DNA of 64,000 bases. Source: Sinorhizobium sp. RAC02. GTDB taxonomy: Bacteria > Pseudomonadota > Alphaproteobacteria > Rhizobiales > Rhizobiaceae. Under the pieces are notes generated by a model, which saw only the letters and a program-made list of their open reading frames with translations, was not told the DNA's origin and searched no databases. A program made the position numbers and the translations under genes. Of this stretch, positions 44,899-54,067 are shown one piece after another; positions within the stretch are counted from its first letter, which is position 1, and every line of letters begins with the position of its first letter. The stretch lies in the NCBI RefSeq assembly GCF_001713395.1, contig NZ_CP016450.1, positions 3,110,001 to 3,174,000 of the forward strand, in the 5' to 3' direction.

Positions 44899-46959
44899 AT
44901 GGACATAGATATTTTTCAGTTGCCGGGAATTGTGCTGAAGAGAATTCACTATGTGATTCTCTGCGCGCTTGCCTGTGCCGTGCTCGCACTCGGCTTCGTG
45001 ATGACGCAGAAGCCGTTCTATCGCTCCACGGCGGAGGTTTTCGTCGATATCCAGCGCGGCCCCGTCGTCGGTACCGATACCGGCGGCACGATGAACATGC
45101 AGCAGCTGATCGGCAGCCAGCTTTTCCTGTTCCAGTCGCGTGAAGTGCTGCGCGACGTCGTCAAGCGCCTCGATCTCGAGAAGGATCCGTATCTCACGGG
45201 TGGGGGCGGTGGCCTGGTCTCGAAGATCCTCGGGCGCAAGCCGCCGACGGGTGACGCGACGGACGGTGCCGTCGATGCCATCCTGGAAAACCTGCTGGTC
45301 GCCCGCAACGGCGACACCTTCGTTTTCACCATCCAGATGAAGCACCGCGACAGCGAAATGGCCGCGAAGATCGCCAACGCCATCGCCGAGAGCTACCTGC
45401 GCATCGCCGACACGTCGCGTCTCGACGTCAACCTGCGCACCTCCAAGACCATCGAGGAGCAGACGGAAGAGCTGCGCCAACGCGTGCTCGATGCCCGCGC
45501 CAAGGTGGAAAACTTCCGGGGCGAGAACGGCCTGTTGACGACCGGTGAGCAGGGGCTCATCGCCGACCAGCAGCTTGCCGCGCTCAATCAGCAGTTGATC
45601 GCCGCCCGCCAGCAGGTCGAACAGCAGAAGACGGCCTATGACCAGGCGCAACAGCTCAACATGTCCGACGTCGAATCGGGCGCCATTCCGGAAGCGCTGC
45701 AATCCACCGCGCTGACGGGGCTGCGCAGCCGCTATTCGCAGATGCTCGACCGTCAGGCGGAGCTTTCGGCCAATCTCGGCAACGGCCACCCGCAGATGAA
45801 GGCCGTGCGCTCGCAGATCGCCAGCATCCGTGGCGCGATCGAAAAAGAGCTCGTGCGCATTCGCCAGCTCTCGGCCAACACCTATCAGCGGGCGCAGACG
45901 AACCTCGCCTCGGTGCAGAGACGTTTCGATGAACAGTCGACGGCGACGGGCGACAATGGCAACGTCCGTTACCGCCTGGCGCAGCTCATCAGCGAGGCCG
46001 ACGCGATCGACACCGTCTATCGGTCGTTCCTGACGCGCGCCGAGGAACTGAGCCGCCAGCAGGGTCTCGGCAACGGCAATTCGCGAATCATCTCGGCCGC
46101 CACACCATCCGGCAAGGCCATCCAGGCGCCAAAACTGCTGGTGCTCATCGCCGCCATTCTCTTCGGCACGGCTGCCGGTGCGGCGCTTGCCGTGGTGCGC
46201 GAGCTGTTCGGCGGCACCGTGCGTTCGGAAAAGGACCTCGTCACGAAGACCGGCGCACCCGTCATCGCCGTCATCGAAAACGAGAATGCCGGCCGCAGTG
46301 AAAGCCGCTGGAGCGACAAGTTCGCCCGCGTGGTGCCGTTCGGCCGCGAGGCGGCACGGCACGATGCGACACCGCGCGTCTCCGGCCTGACGCGCGCGGC
46401 ACACCTGCTCGACGCCCAGTTCGAGCCGGGCGTACCGGTCACCATCGCCGTACTCTCCGCCGGCAATGCCAGTTACGACAATGCCGCCCTCGGCATCGCC
46501 CGCGAATTGCAGGTGCTCGGCCAGGACGTGCTGTTTTCCGACGGCGAGCTTCGCCGCGTGGCGCAGAGCCCGCTGCGCGCCGCCGGTTCGGTGAAGATCC
46601 GCACCGATTTCGCACGGCCCTCCGGCGAGCGGCATTCGCGTGGCCACGCCCAGACGCTGGAAGACATGCTGCATTTCCGCCGCCTCGGCTCCGGCGGGCT
46701 GCGCAAGGTCGCGGCCCTCTCGTCCGCCCGCGTCAGCACGTCCTTCCGTGACGAGGCTGTCGATTTCACGATCATCGACTGCTGCGGCACGCCGGCCGAG
46801 GCGATCCTTCCCGCCGTGCTGCGCCATGTCGACGGCATCCTGGTGGTTTCCGCCATCGGTGCAACGGGCAGCGAGGCGCTGTCGGCGCTCATCGCTGAAA
46901 TCGCGCCTTGGCGCGACAAGCTGGTCGGCAATATCCTTATCGGCGACCGGGCCGCCTGA
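44899..46959 (+). CDS. Polysaccharide co-polymerase (GumC/ExoP/Wzc-like) with degenerate kinase domain
   Basis: This 686-residue inner-membrane chain-length regulator has a Wzz-type domain with TM helices at about 17-36 and 411-433, and a long periplasmic coiled coil (about 180-390). The cytoplasmic C-terminal BY-kinase-like domain reads IAVLSAGNASYDNAALGIA (516-534) where the Walker A GxxxxGKS/T should be. It keeps remnants of Walker A' (VLFSDGELR) and Walker B (FTIIDCC). There is no tyrosine cluster at the C terminus. It probably cannot autophosphorylate. The start at ATG 44899 fits the membrane topology. The polymerase gene follows after ten bases. Confidence 0.87.
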   Translation: MDIDIFQLPGIVLKRIHYVILCALACAVLALGFVMTQKPFYRSTAEVFVDIQRGPVVGTDTGGTMNMQQLIGSQLFLFQSREVLRDVVKRLDLEKDPYLTGGGGGLVSKILGRKPPTGDATDGAVDAILENLLVARNGDTFVFTIQMKHRDSEMAAKIANAIAESYLRIADTSRLDVNLRTSKTIEEQTEELRQRVLDARAKVENFRGENGLLTTGEQGLIADQQLAALNQQLIAARQQVEQQKTAYDQAQQLNMSDVESGAIPEALQSTALTGLRSRYSQMLDRQAELSANLGNGHPQMKAVRSQIASIRGAIEKELVRIRQLSANTYQRAQTNLASVQRRFDEQSTATGDNGNVRYRLAQLISEADAIDTVYRSFLTRAEELSRQQGLGNGNSRIISAATPSGKAIQAPKLLVLIAAILFGTAAGAALAVVRELFGGTVRSEKDLVTKTGAPVIAVIENENAGRSESRWSDKFARVVPFGREAARHDATPRVSGLTRAAHLLDAQFEPGVPVTIAVLSAGNASYDNAALGIARELQVLGQDVLFSDGELRRVAQSPLRAAGSVKIRTDFARPSGERHSRGHAQTLEDMLHFRRLGSGGLRKVAALSSARVSTSFRDEAVDFTIIDCCGTPAEAILPAVLRHVDGILVVSAIGATGSEALSALIAEIAPWRDKLVGNILIGDRAA

Positions 46960-46969
46960 GGAGAGCGAG

Positions 46970-48304
46970 ATGGCGGCGCGGCAGGCCTATGCAGGACATT
47001 CCGGCTCCGGCGGTTTCGTCCACCATGCCGTGCCGGCGCCCGACACGGCGGACGGCGGCATGCCGCTCGCCATGCGGCTCTACCGGTTTCTCGCGATCAT
47101 CACCGTGCTCGGCGCGCTGGTGTTCAATCCGTTCCTCGCCTTCGTCAACACGCGCATCATGGGCGTGGCCGACAGCCATGTGATGCTCGCCGAACTGGCG
47201 ATCGTCGGCTGCACCTTCATCGCCGCGATGACGCGCAAGTCCGGCCTCTACATCTTCCTCGCCGTGTTCTTCACCTACATGGTCTTCCTGTTCATGCTGC
47301 GCGGCGGCGCGGTCAACCCGAAGCCGATCCGCGACATCCTGATCCCGCTGGTGTTCTATTTCATGGGCCGGCGCATCGCCGACCTCAAACTCTGCGACCG
47401 GCTGGTGGTGGCAAGCGCCGTCATCGTCGTCGTCTTCGGCCTGTTCGAATATCTCTTCCTCGAAACCTTCCTCGAATATTTCAACGTGATCGGGTACTAC
47501 CTCGCGCGTGGTTCCGTGACGCTCGACCAGACCTTCGGCCAGACCAAGGGCCTGTTCATCTCCGGCCAGCGCCCGGAAGCGCGCACCATCCTGCCTTTCC
47601 TCGGCCAGCACCGCGTCTCCTCGGTGTTCCTGGAGCCGGTTTCCATGGGCAATTTCGCGGTGATCATCTATTCTTGGGCGCTGTTTCGCGGCCGGGCCTT
47701 CAAGGGGCGCTGGCTCACCTTCCTGCTCGCCTTCACTGTGGTGGCGCTGGCGGATGCGCGTTTCGGCCTCTACACCTGCGTGCTCATCACGCTGCTCTAT
47801 CCGTTCTACCAGCTCCTGCCGCGCATCGTCTGGAGCGTGCTGCCCTTCTTGCTTCTGGCGGTGCTGGCGGTCTATGGCGTGACCTCGGTGGAGGGTGGCG
47901 GGCCGAACGATCTTGCCGGGCGTTTTGCGGTGACGGCGCATATCCTGACGCAGCTGACGATCGGCGTCGTACTCGGCATCGAAACGACCAGCCAGTTCGT
48001 CTCGGATTCAGGCCTTGCCTATTCGCTGGTGGCGTTCGGCCTCTTTGGCTTCATCATGCTCTGGAGCCTGTTCGTGCATGCACCGGTCGCCCATGCGAAG
48101 GCGTGGAAATTCCACTCGATGGTCATCGTCTACATGCTGCTTCTGATGCTGATCAGCGATTCGTTCTATTCGATCAAGACGGCCGCATTGATGTGGTTCA
48201 TCCTCGGCAGTTCCAATGCCTTCGACCATGGCAAGGAACTGGCGACGCTTCTAGCGGCGAAGCGCAAGGCAGCTGCCGGGCCGGGCCGGCAGGTTGCCGC
48301 CTGA
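46970..48304 (+). CDS. Wzy/O-antigen-ligase-like polysaccharide polymerase
   Basis: This 444-residue multi-pass membrane protein has about ten to twelve hydrophobic segments. A large loop in the middle (LARGSVTLDQTFGQTKGLFISGQRPEARTILPFLGQHRVSSVFLEPVSMGN) carries the arginines and glutamate typical of Wzy/WaaL proteins. It would polymerise flipped repeat units in the periplasm, with chain length set by the preceding co-polymerase gene. GAGGAGAG supports ATG 46970. The last 54 bases overlap the convergent GH5 gene. Confidence 0.82.
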   Translation: MAARQAYAGHSGSGGFVHHAVPAPDTADGGMPLAMRLYRFLAIITVLGALVFNPFLAFVNTRIMGVADSHVMLAELAIVGCTFIAAMTRKSGLYIFLAVFFTYMVFLFMLRGGAVNPKPIRDILIPLVFYFMGRRIADLKLCDRLVVASAVIVVVFGLFEYLFLETFLEYFNVIGYYLARGSVTLDQTFGQTKGLFISGQRPEARTILPFLGQHRVSSVFLEPVSMGNFAVIIYSWALFRGRAFKGRWLTFLLAFTVVALADARFGLYTCVLITLLYPFYQLLPRIVWSVLPFLLLAVLAVYGVTSVEGGGPNDLAGRFAVTAHILTQLTIGVVLGIETTSQFVSDSGLAYSLVAFGLFGFIMLWSLFVHAPVAHAKAWKFHSMVIVYMLLLMLISDSFYSIKTAALMWFILGSSNAFDHGKELATLLAAKRKAAAGPGRQVAA

Positions 48305-49303
48305 AACGAGGGCTGCGAGCTGCGGCCGGTCGCCCTCGGCGGTCGGCTGGATGTTGAGCGGTTCCGTCGCCGGCCACCAGTCACCCGCCGCCCAGTAGGT
48401 CCAGCCGGTCCAGACATCCGCTTCCTTGCCGATCAGCGCCGTCATGCGGGTTAGCCCGTCCAGGCAGGCGGGATTGGCCGATGCACCGAACTCACCGAGA
48501 AAGCCGCGCTTGCCGTTGCGCTTCAGCCAATCGGTGAAATGCTGGAGAGCACCGACCGCGTCATCCGCCCGTTCGCAGGTGTCGGTCGTGCCGGAAAAAT
48601 CCTTGTCGAGATATTGGTGGACCTCGTAGGCATTGTTGTCGGCAGGATCCTCGATACCGAGCATGACGGCGCCGTTCGCGCCGCCCGGCCGGTCGTCCTC
48701 CCAGCTGTGCGCACCGGTCCAGATCGTGCCGGGGATCAGGATGAGGTTTTTGGCACCCGTTTCGCGAATTCCGGCGATGGCCGCATTGGCGGAGGCGAGC
48801 CATTGGTCGGCCGGCACGTCGTGCGGCTCGTTCATCAGGCCGAACTGCACGCCGTCGTCATCCTTGTAGTCCTCCGCAAGGCGCTTCCAGAAATCGGCAA
48901 AGGCGCTGTTGGGCACCTCGGTCGAGCCGATCTGCTTGTCGCCGTAATAGGCGTAGTTGTGCGGGTCGAGGATGACGGTCATGCCGGCACCGCGCAGCGC
49001 CTTGACCGTTTCGGCAAGCCGCTTCCTTTCCGCCTTGTCGAAGCCGCGGCCGAGCCGCGGTTGCAACCGCTCCCACTTGAAGGGCAGCCGTACGGCATTG
49101 AAGCCCTTGCCGGCGAAATAGGCGATCGTCTTTTCCGAAGGGTAGGCATAGTCCTTGTTGTAGGTCCCACGTCCTTCGCCGAATTCGGCGCCGGCGAGAT
49201 TGATGCCGCGCAGGCATCCCGCACTCGCCTGGAGGGGAACCGAAAAGGCCACCATGGCTGCCACCAGTCGAAAGAGTGTTCCGCTCCGGGATGAGGATCG
49301 CAT
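48251..49303 (-). CDS. Secreted glycoside hydrolase family 5 (endoglucanase-like)
   Basis: This 350-residue periplasmic or secreted enzyme has a signal peptide (MRSSSRSGTLFRLVAAMVAFSVPLQASAG) and a GH5 TIM barrel: GINLAGAEFGEG, FNAVRLPFKWERLQP, the acid/base FGLMNEPHD (E159) and nucleophile FLGEFGAS (E270). It probably cleaves a beta-linked glucan or the exopolysaccharide made by this locus, for trimming or release. The start at 49303 has GGAGACAGG upstream; the open frame to 49543 overlaps the GT4 gene. It is downstream of that GT4 gene by 17 bases, so the two are likely an operon. Confidence 0.9.
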   Translation of the reverse strand: MRSSSRSGTLFRLVAAMVAFSVPLQASAGCLRGINLAGAEFGEGRGTYNKDYAYPSEKTIAYFAGKGFNAVRLPFKWERLQPRLGRGFDKAERKRLAETVKALRGAGMTVILDPHNYAYYGDKQIGSTEVPNSAFADFWKRLAEDYKDDDGVQFGLMNEPHDVPADQWLASANAAIAGIRETGAKNLILIPGTIWTGAHSWEDDRPGGANGAVMLGIEDPADNNAYEVHQYLDKDFSGTTDTCERADDAVGALQHFTDWLKRNGKRGFLGEFGASANPACLDGLTRMTALIGKEADVWTGWTYWAAGDWWPATEPLNIQPTAEGDRPQLAALVSGGNLPARPGSCLALRR

Positions 49304-49320
49304 GCCTGTCTCCGTTCGGC

Positions 49321-50532
49321 TCAGGCGCCGGTCCGCTCCGTGAGCAAGCCACGTGGTTCCTCGCGCCGGCCGTCGCCAAGGGCGGCACGATAGACGTCGA
49401 CATAGCGATCCGCCACCCGGTCCCACGAATAGGCCGCAGCCGCGTCGATTGCGGCGCGGCGATAGCCGGCCGGGTCGCGCGAAAGCATCGTATAGGCATC
49501 GCCAAGACCTTCGGCGGCAAGCCGTGCATCGGCAAAATCGCAAAGCCGGATTTCGGGGTGGCTGGCCGCAAGGTCCGTATAGGCGACGTTCGGGTGCAGC
49601 ACCGGCACCAGCCCCGCCGTCATCGCCTCGATGGCGACAAGGCCAAAACCTTCATATTCCGAGGCCGAGACAAACAGCGAGGTATCGCCGATCAGGTGGC
49701 GCACGGCGCCGTTCGACAGGCCGACATGCACATCGACATTCTTCTCGAGCCCGCGGGCGCGCACCATGGCGGCAAGATCGTCTCCGGAATGATCGCCCGG
49801 CACGCCGGCGATCTCCAGATGCCATTCGGGATTATCAGCCACCAGCGGCACCATGGCGTCCATCAGCCGGTCAAGGCGCTTGTTGACGGAGAAGCGACCG
49901 ATCGTGATCAGCCGGCGGCGCGGTTCGCGCGCGCCCGCATCGGCGAATTTCTGCGTGTCGGCACCGTTGTCGATGCGGGTGACACGGCGGCCGGCGATGC
50001 GCTGGAACGTGCGGGTATCCTGCGCGCTGCACCCGATGATCCGGCGATAGGCGAAGGAGGAAAAACGGGTCGTCGTGTTGAACCACAGCGTCTTGAGGCC
50101 GGAGAACTTCGCCGTGTGGAAGAAGCCGCCATGGGTGGTGGCGACGAGCGGCTTGCGATGCAGGAGCCAGCCCCAAGCCAGCGCATCGTAGAAGAAGTCG
50201 ATCGCATGCACATGCACGAGGTCGGCGTCAGCGAGATGGCGGAAGACTTTTGGCGCGATCGGATACCGCGTGCTGCCGGAGAAGGGAATGCGCACGACCT
50301 CGACGCCGTCGATCATCTCGCGGGCGGGCAGGGCCTTGTCCGGAGCGGAAAACAGCCGGTCGAGCGTGACGACCCGCACGCGAAAGCCGCGCGACAAAAG
50401 CTGGCGGGAAAGCTGTGCGACAACATCCTCCAGCCCGCCGCGGTTCGGGATGTACTGGCGCACGACCTGCACGGCGAGCGGGGCCGAGGCATTGGCGGAG
50501 GAGGTGATGGTTGCTGGGCTCATTCCGGTCAT
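49321..50532 (-). CDS. Family 4 glycosyltransferase
   Basis: This is a GT-B retaining transferase of about 403 residues. The N-terminal glycine loop is VRQYIPNRGGLEDVVAQLSRQLL, and the sugar-nucleotide half has LITIGRFSVNKRLDRLMDAM and the E-x7-E motif SASEYEGFGLVAIEAMTAG. It likely adds one sugar of the polysaccharide repeat. Start codons at 50523, 50532 and 50565 are all possible. It is divergent from the ABC exporter and upstream of the GH5 gene. Confidence 0.88.
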   Translation of the reverse strand: MTGMSPATITSSANASAPLAVQVVRQYIPNRGGLEDVVAQLSRQLLSRGFRVRVVTLDRLFSAPDKALPAREMIDGVEVVRIPFSGSTRYPIAPKVFRHLADADLVHVHAIDFFYDALAWGWLLHRKPLVATTHGGFFHTAKFSGLKTLWFNTTTRFSSFAYRRIIGCSAQDTRTFQRIAGRRVTRIDNGADTQKFADAGAREPRRRLITIGRFSVNKRLDRLMDAMVPLVADNPEWHLEIAGVPGDHSGDDLAAMVRARGLEKNVDVHVGLSNGAVRHLIGDTSLFVSASEYEGFGLVAIEAMTAGLVPVLHPNVAYTDLAASHPEIRLCDFADARLAAEGLGDAYTMLSRDPAGYRRAAIDAAAAYSWDRVADRYVDVYRAALGDGRREEPRGLLTERTGA

Positions 50533-50626
50533 CCGTCGCAAAGGGCTGAAACGCTGCACCCGCACATGGTTCGGGCGATGCCGGGCGGCGTCATCCGCCC
50601 TTTCGCGCCGATCAAGGCGCGGGCAA

Positions 50627-50645
50627 CCTTAAGGTGACGTTAAGG
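50627..50645. promoter_or_regulatory. Short inverted repeat in the GT4-ABC divergent region
   Basis: CCTTAA-N7-TTAAGG (50627-50645) is the only clear symmetric element in this divergent promoter region. It could be a regulator site for the GT4-GH5 unit or the ABC exporter; no regulator gene lies nearby. Confidence 0.35.
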
Positions 50646-50779
50646 CAGGCTTTGGGCGGCGCTTCTTTGGCGAACAGGATTAAGAGATTGCAAGCGCCGG
50701 TTCTCCCGGCTAGAGGCGTGAACGTCGCCAGCTCTGGCGTTCGGGCGCGCTACGCCCCCCAAAAACAGGTTCCGATCCC

Positions 50780-52579
50780 ATGACTGCCTCGCCAGTTTCT
50801 GCCCCGCTCTCCTCCGGCCAACGTCATCCGCTCCGGGTGTTGCTGTCGCTTGTCAGCGAGGAAAAGGGCCGCGTGGTGCGAGCGGTCGCCTCGTCGGTCA
50901 TCAACAAGATCTTCGACGTCATGCCGGAAATCCTGATCGGCACCGCGCTCGACGTGGTGGTGCGCGGCAAGGATTCCTTCGTGGCGCAGATCGGCATCAC
51001 CGATCCTGTGCAGCAGCTCACCCTGCTCGGTATCGCGACCTTTCTGATCTGGTTTGGCGAATCACTCTTCGAATATTTTTACCAGGTCCTCTGGCGCGGC
51101 CTGGCGCAGGACGTGCAGCACCGCCTGCGTATCCTCTGTTATGACCACGCCCAGCACCTGCCGACGAGTTTTTACGAAGAAAACCGCTCCGGCGATCTCG
51201 TCGCGGTGCTGAACGACGACATCAACCAGCTCGAACGGTTCCTCGATCGCGGCGCCAACGAGCTGATCCAGACCTTTGCCGCCGTCATTCTCGTCGGCGC
51301 GGTCTTCTTCATCGTCAGCCCGCTGATAGCGGTCATCGCCTTTACGCCGGTGCCGGCGATCATTGCTGGCGCCTTCTGGTTCCAGCGCCGCGCACAGGCG
51401 CGTTACGACGCGGTGCGCGCACGCGCCGGCGGCCTCGGCGCACGGCTCACCACCAACCTGCAGGGCCTCCAGACCATCCGCGCCTTTGGCGCGGAAGTGC
51501 GTGAGACGGCGGCGCTGACGAGGGAAAGCCTCGGTTATGTCGAGGCGAACCGGGCGGCGATCCGCGTCTCCTCGGCTTTCATCCCGATCATCCGCATGGC
51601 GATCCTGTCCGGCTTCCTCGCCACCTTCCTGATCGGCGGCTGGCTGACGCTGACGGGGCAGATGCAGGTCGGCGCCTATGGCCTGCTCGTCTTCCTGACC
51701 CAGCGCCTGCTCTGGCCGATGACGGGGCTGGCGGAAATCGCCGACCTCTATGAACGCGCCATGGCCTCGACGCGCCGCATCCTGCGCCTGCTCGACGAAC
51801 CGCGCGGCGAACCGCATGGCGAGCACGACGCAACGGTCTCCGGCCGCTTCGAGATCGACCACGTAAGTTTCCGCTACACGACCGGTCCCGGCGGCGTGAC
51901 CGATATCAACCTCGCCATCCGGGCCGGCGAGACGGTGGCGCTGGTCGGCCCGACGGGCAGCGGCAAGTCGACGCTGATCAAGCTGCTCGGCCTGTTCATC
52001 CGCCCGCAGAAGGGCCGCATTACGCTCGATGGCGTGCCGCTAGCCGACTGGTCGGGCGAGCGGCTGCGCAAGAGCATGGCGTGGGTTCCGCAGGAGGTAA
52101 CGCTGTTTGCCGGCTCGATTGCCGACAATATCGCCTATGGCAAGCCGGCCGCAGGCCGCGAGGAGGTCGAGGCGGCCGCGCGAATGGCGGAAGCCGATGG
52201 CTTCATCCGCGATCTGCCGGACGGATACGAAAGCGAGATCGGCGAATACGGCCAGAAACTTTCCGGCGGCCAGCGCCAGCGCATCGCGCTCGCCCGCGCG
52301 CTGCTGATCGATCCCGCCATCCTCATCCTAGACGAGGCGACAAGCGCCGTCGACAACGAGACGGAAGCGGCGATCCAGCGTTCGCTCGCCAAGATGAAGG
52401 GCAAGCGCACCGTGATCCTCGTCGCGCACCGGCTGAGCACCGTGGTGCATGCGGACGCCATCCACGTGATGGACGAGGGCCGCATCATCCAGTCCGGCTC
52501 GCATGACAGGCTCGTGGAGTGCCCCGGCCTCTACCGCAACCTGTGGAACATCCAGACGGGGCACGCGGAGGCGGCCTGA
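50780..52579 (+). CDS. ABC exporter, fused permease and ATPase
   Basis: This 599-residue half-transporter has five to six TM helices in the first 330 residues, then an ATPase domain with Walker A VGPTGSGKST, signature KLSGGQRQR, Walker B LILDEATSAVD and AHRLS. All ATPase motifs are intact. It belongs to the MsbA/multidrug-type exporters, and its position at the edge of the polysaccharide locus suggests export of a lipid-linked or polysaccharide-related substrate. That is inference from context. No strong ribosome site precedes ATG 50780. Confidence 0.87.
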   Translation: MTASPVSAPLSSGQRHPLRVLLSLVSEEKGRVVRAVASSVINKIFDVMPEILIGTALDVVVRGKDSFVAQIGITDPVQQLTLLGIATFLIWFGESLFEYFYQVLWRGLAQDVQHRLRILCYDHAQHLPTSFYEENRSGDLVAVLNDDINQLERFLDRGANELIQTFAAVILVGAVFFIVSPLIAVIAFTPVPAIIAGAFWFQRRAQARYDAVRARAGGLGARLTTNLQGLQTIRAFGAEVRETAALTRESLGYVEANRAAIRVSSAFIPIIRMAILSGFLATFLIGGWLTLTGQMQVGAYGLLVFLTQRLLWPMTGLAEIADLYERAMASTRRILRLLDEPRGEPHGEHDATVSGRFEIDHVSFRYTTGPGGVTDINLAIRAGETVALVGPTGSGKSTLIKLLGLFIRPQKGRITLDGVPLADWSGERLRKSMAWVPQEVTLFAGSIADNIAYGKPAAGREEVEAAARMAEADGFIRDLPDGYESEIGEYGQKLSGGQRQRIALARALLIDPAILILDEATSAVDNETEAAIQRSLAKMKGKRTVILVAHRLSTVVHADAIHVMDEGRIIQSGSHDRLVECPGLYRNLWNIQTGHAEAA

Positions 52580-52634
52580 GCCACCGTTGTCAAAAACGCC
52601 CGGCCCCGGTTTACCCGGCTGTCTTCATGCCACG

Positions 52635-53903
52635 CTACTGGATGAGGATCGCCCGGAAATCGTTGACATTGGTGCCGGTCGGACCGGGTACGAAGAGGTC
52701 GCCGAGCGCGTCGAAGGCCGTCCAGCTGTCGTTGCGGGAGAGAAATTCGGCGGCATCCTTGCCCTTGTCGGCGAGGCGCGCGACGGTGCCCCCATCGGCG
52801 AAGGCACCGGCATTGTCTTCCGAACCATCGATACCGTCCGTGTCGGCGGCAAGCGCGGAAAGGCCGTCGAGACCATCCGTGGCGCAGGCGAAGGACAGCA
52901 GGAATTCGCCGTTACGGCCGCCCTTGCCCTTGCCCTTGATCGTCACGGTCGTCTCTCCCCCCGAGAGGATGACAACCGGCTTCCGGAAAGGCCGGTTACG
53001 GCGCACGACCTCGGCGGCGATGGCTGCGTGAACGCGGCCGACTTCCGCCGCCTCGCCCTCGATCGCATCGGAAAGGATGACGGCTTCGACGCCGGCCTTC
53101 CGCGCGGCTTCGGCAGCCGCCTCCAATGAGACGGCGGCGGAGGCGACGAGCCTGACCTCGTTGCGGGCAAAACAGGCATCGGACGGCAGCGGCGGCTCGT
53201 CCTTGCCGTCGCGGATATGGCGCATCACGGCGTCGGGCAGGTCGAGGCGGTAGCGCTCGATGAGACGAAGCGCATCGGCGCGCGTCGTGGCGTCGGCAAT
53301 GGTCGGGCCGGAGGCGACGAGGGCGGGGTTGTCGCCCGGAATGTCGGAGACGACGAGGGACACCACGCGGGCGGGATGGGCAAGTGCCGCAAGCCGTCCT
53401 CCCTTGATGCGCGAGACCTGCTTGCGCACGGCATTCATGGCGCTGATCGGCGCGCCGGAGGCGAGCAATGCCTTGTTGACGGCGATTTCGTCGGCCAGCG
53501 TCAAATCACCGGCCGGTGCGGGCAAAAGCGCGGAACCGCCGCCGCAGACGAGTGCGACGACCAGATCGTCTGCCGTCAGGCCCCGCACGGCGGCCATCAA
53601 CCGGCCGGAGGCGAGCAGGCCGCTATCGTCCGGCACCGGATGGGCGGCTTCGAGAACGTCGATGCGCTCGCAAGCCACGGCATATCCATAGCGCGTGACG
53701 ATGACGCCCGTGAGCGGCGCATCCCACAGCCGCTCGAAGGCACGCGCCATCTGCGCGGCACCCTTGCCGGCGCCGATCACCACCGTGCGGCCCTTCGGCT
53801 TTTCCGGCAGGTTGGCGGCCAGCACCTTTTCCGGGTCGGCGGCAGCGACCGCGACGGAAAAGAGGGTTTCGAGAAAGGCGCGCGGATCGGCGATGGGCGG
53901 CAT
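52635..53903 (-). CDS. Glycerate 2-kinase / hydroxypyruvate reductase-type (GckA/TtuD, MOFRL family)
   Basis: This 422-residue enzyme phosphorylates D-glycerate, finishing the glyoxylate-to-glycolysis route. It has GAGKGAAQMARAFE near the N terminus, ALVCGGGSALLPAPAG, KQVSRIKGGRLA, SDIPGDNP, and the MOFRL C-terminal domain ILSGGETTVTIKGKGKGGRNGEF...DTDGIDGSEDNAGAF. Older annotation calls such proteins hydroxypyruvate reductase; the neighbours gcl-hyi-glxR make glycerate kinase the better call. GGAGGAAC supports ATG 53903. It is transcribed after glxR, with a hairpin region between. Confidence 0.88.
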   Translation of the reverse strand: MPPIADPRAFLETLFSVAVAAADPEKVLAANLPEKPKGRTVVIGAGKGAAQMARAFERLWDAPLTGVIVTRYGYAVACERIDVLEAAHPVPDDSGLLASGRLMAAVRGLTADDLVVALVCGGGSALLPAPAGDLTLADEIAVNKALLASGAPISAMNAVRKQVSRIKGGRLAALAHPARVVSLVVSDIPGDNPALVASGPTIADATTRADALRLIERYRLDLPDAVMRHIRDGKDEPPLPSDACFARNEVRLVASAAVSLEAAAEAARKAGVEAVILSDAIEGEAAEVGRVHAAIAAEVVRRNRPFRKPVVILSGGETTVTIKGKGKGGRNGEFLLSFACATDGLDGLSALAADTDGIDGSEDNAGAFADGGTVARLADKGKDAAEFLSRNDSWTAFDALGDLFVPGPTGTNVNDFRAILIQ

Positions 53904-53940
53904 GCGGTTCCTCCGGGTCATGCGGGTGGTCGTATTAAAC

Positions 53941-54009
53941 ACAGCCCCTCATCCGCAAGCCAGTGCCATCCTCCAAAGCGGAAGATGGCATGGCGGGATG
54001 AGAGGCTGT
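53941..54009. repeat. Rhizobial intergenic palindromic (RIME-like) element
   Basis: Arms ACAGCCCCTCATCC (53941-53954) and GGATGAGAGGCTGT (53996-54009), one mismatch, plus inner arms GCCATCCTCC/GGAAGATGGC make a two-segment hairpin. The CCCCTCATCC end resembles the Rhizobium intergenic mosaic elements known from several species; this match is from memory. Confidence 0.6.
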
Positions 54010-54031
54010 CTTCCTCCTCCAGAAAAGGGTG

Positions 54032-54060
54032 ACCGGGCGGGGCTCCCCTCCCCGCCCGGT
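54032..54060 (-). terminator. GC-rich hairpin after glxR
   Basis: Eleven-base arms ACCGGGCGGGG (54032-54042) and CCCCGCCCGGT (54050-54060) with a seven-base loop begin seven bases after the glxR stop. On the minus strand CACCCTTTTC follows, a weak T-run. It may reduce read-through into the glycerate kinase gene. Confidence 0.65.
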
Positions 54061-54067
54061 CAGGCCG

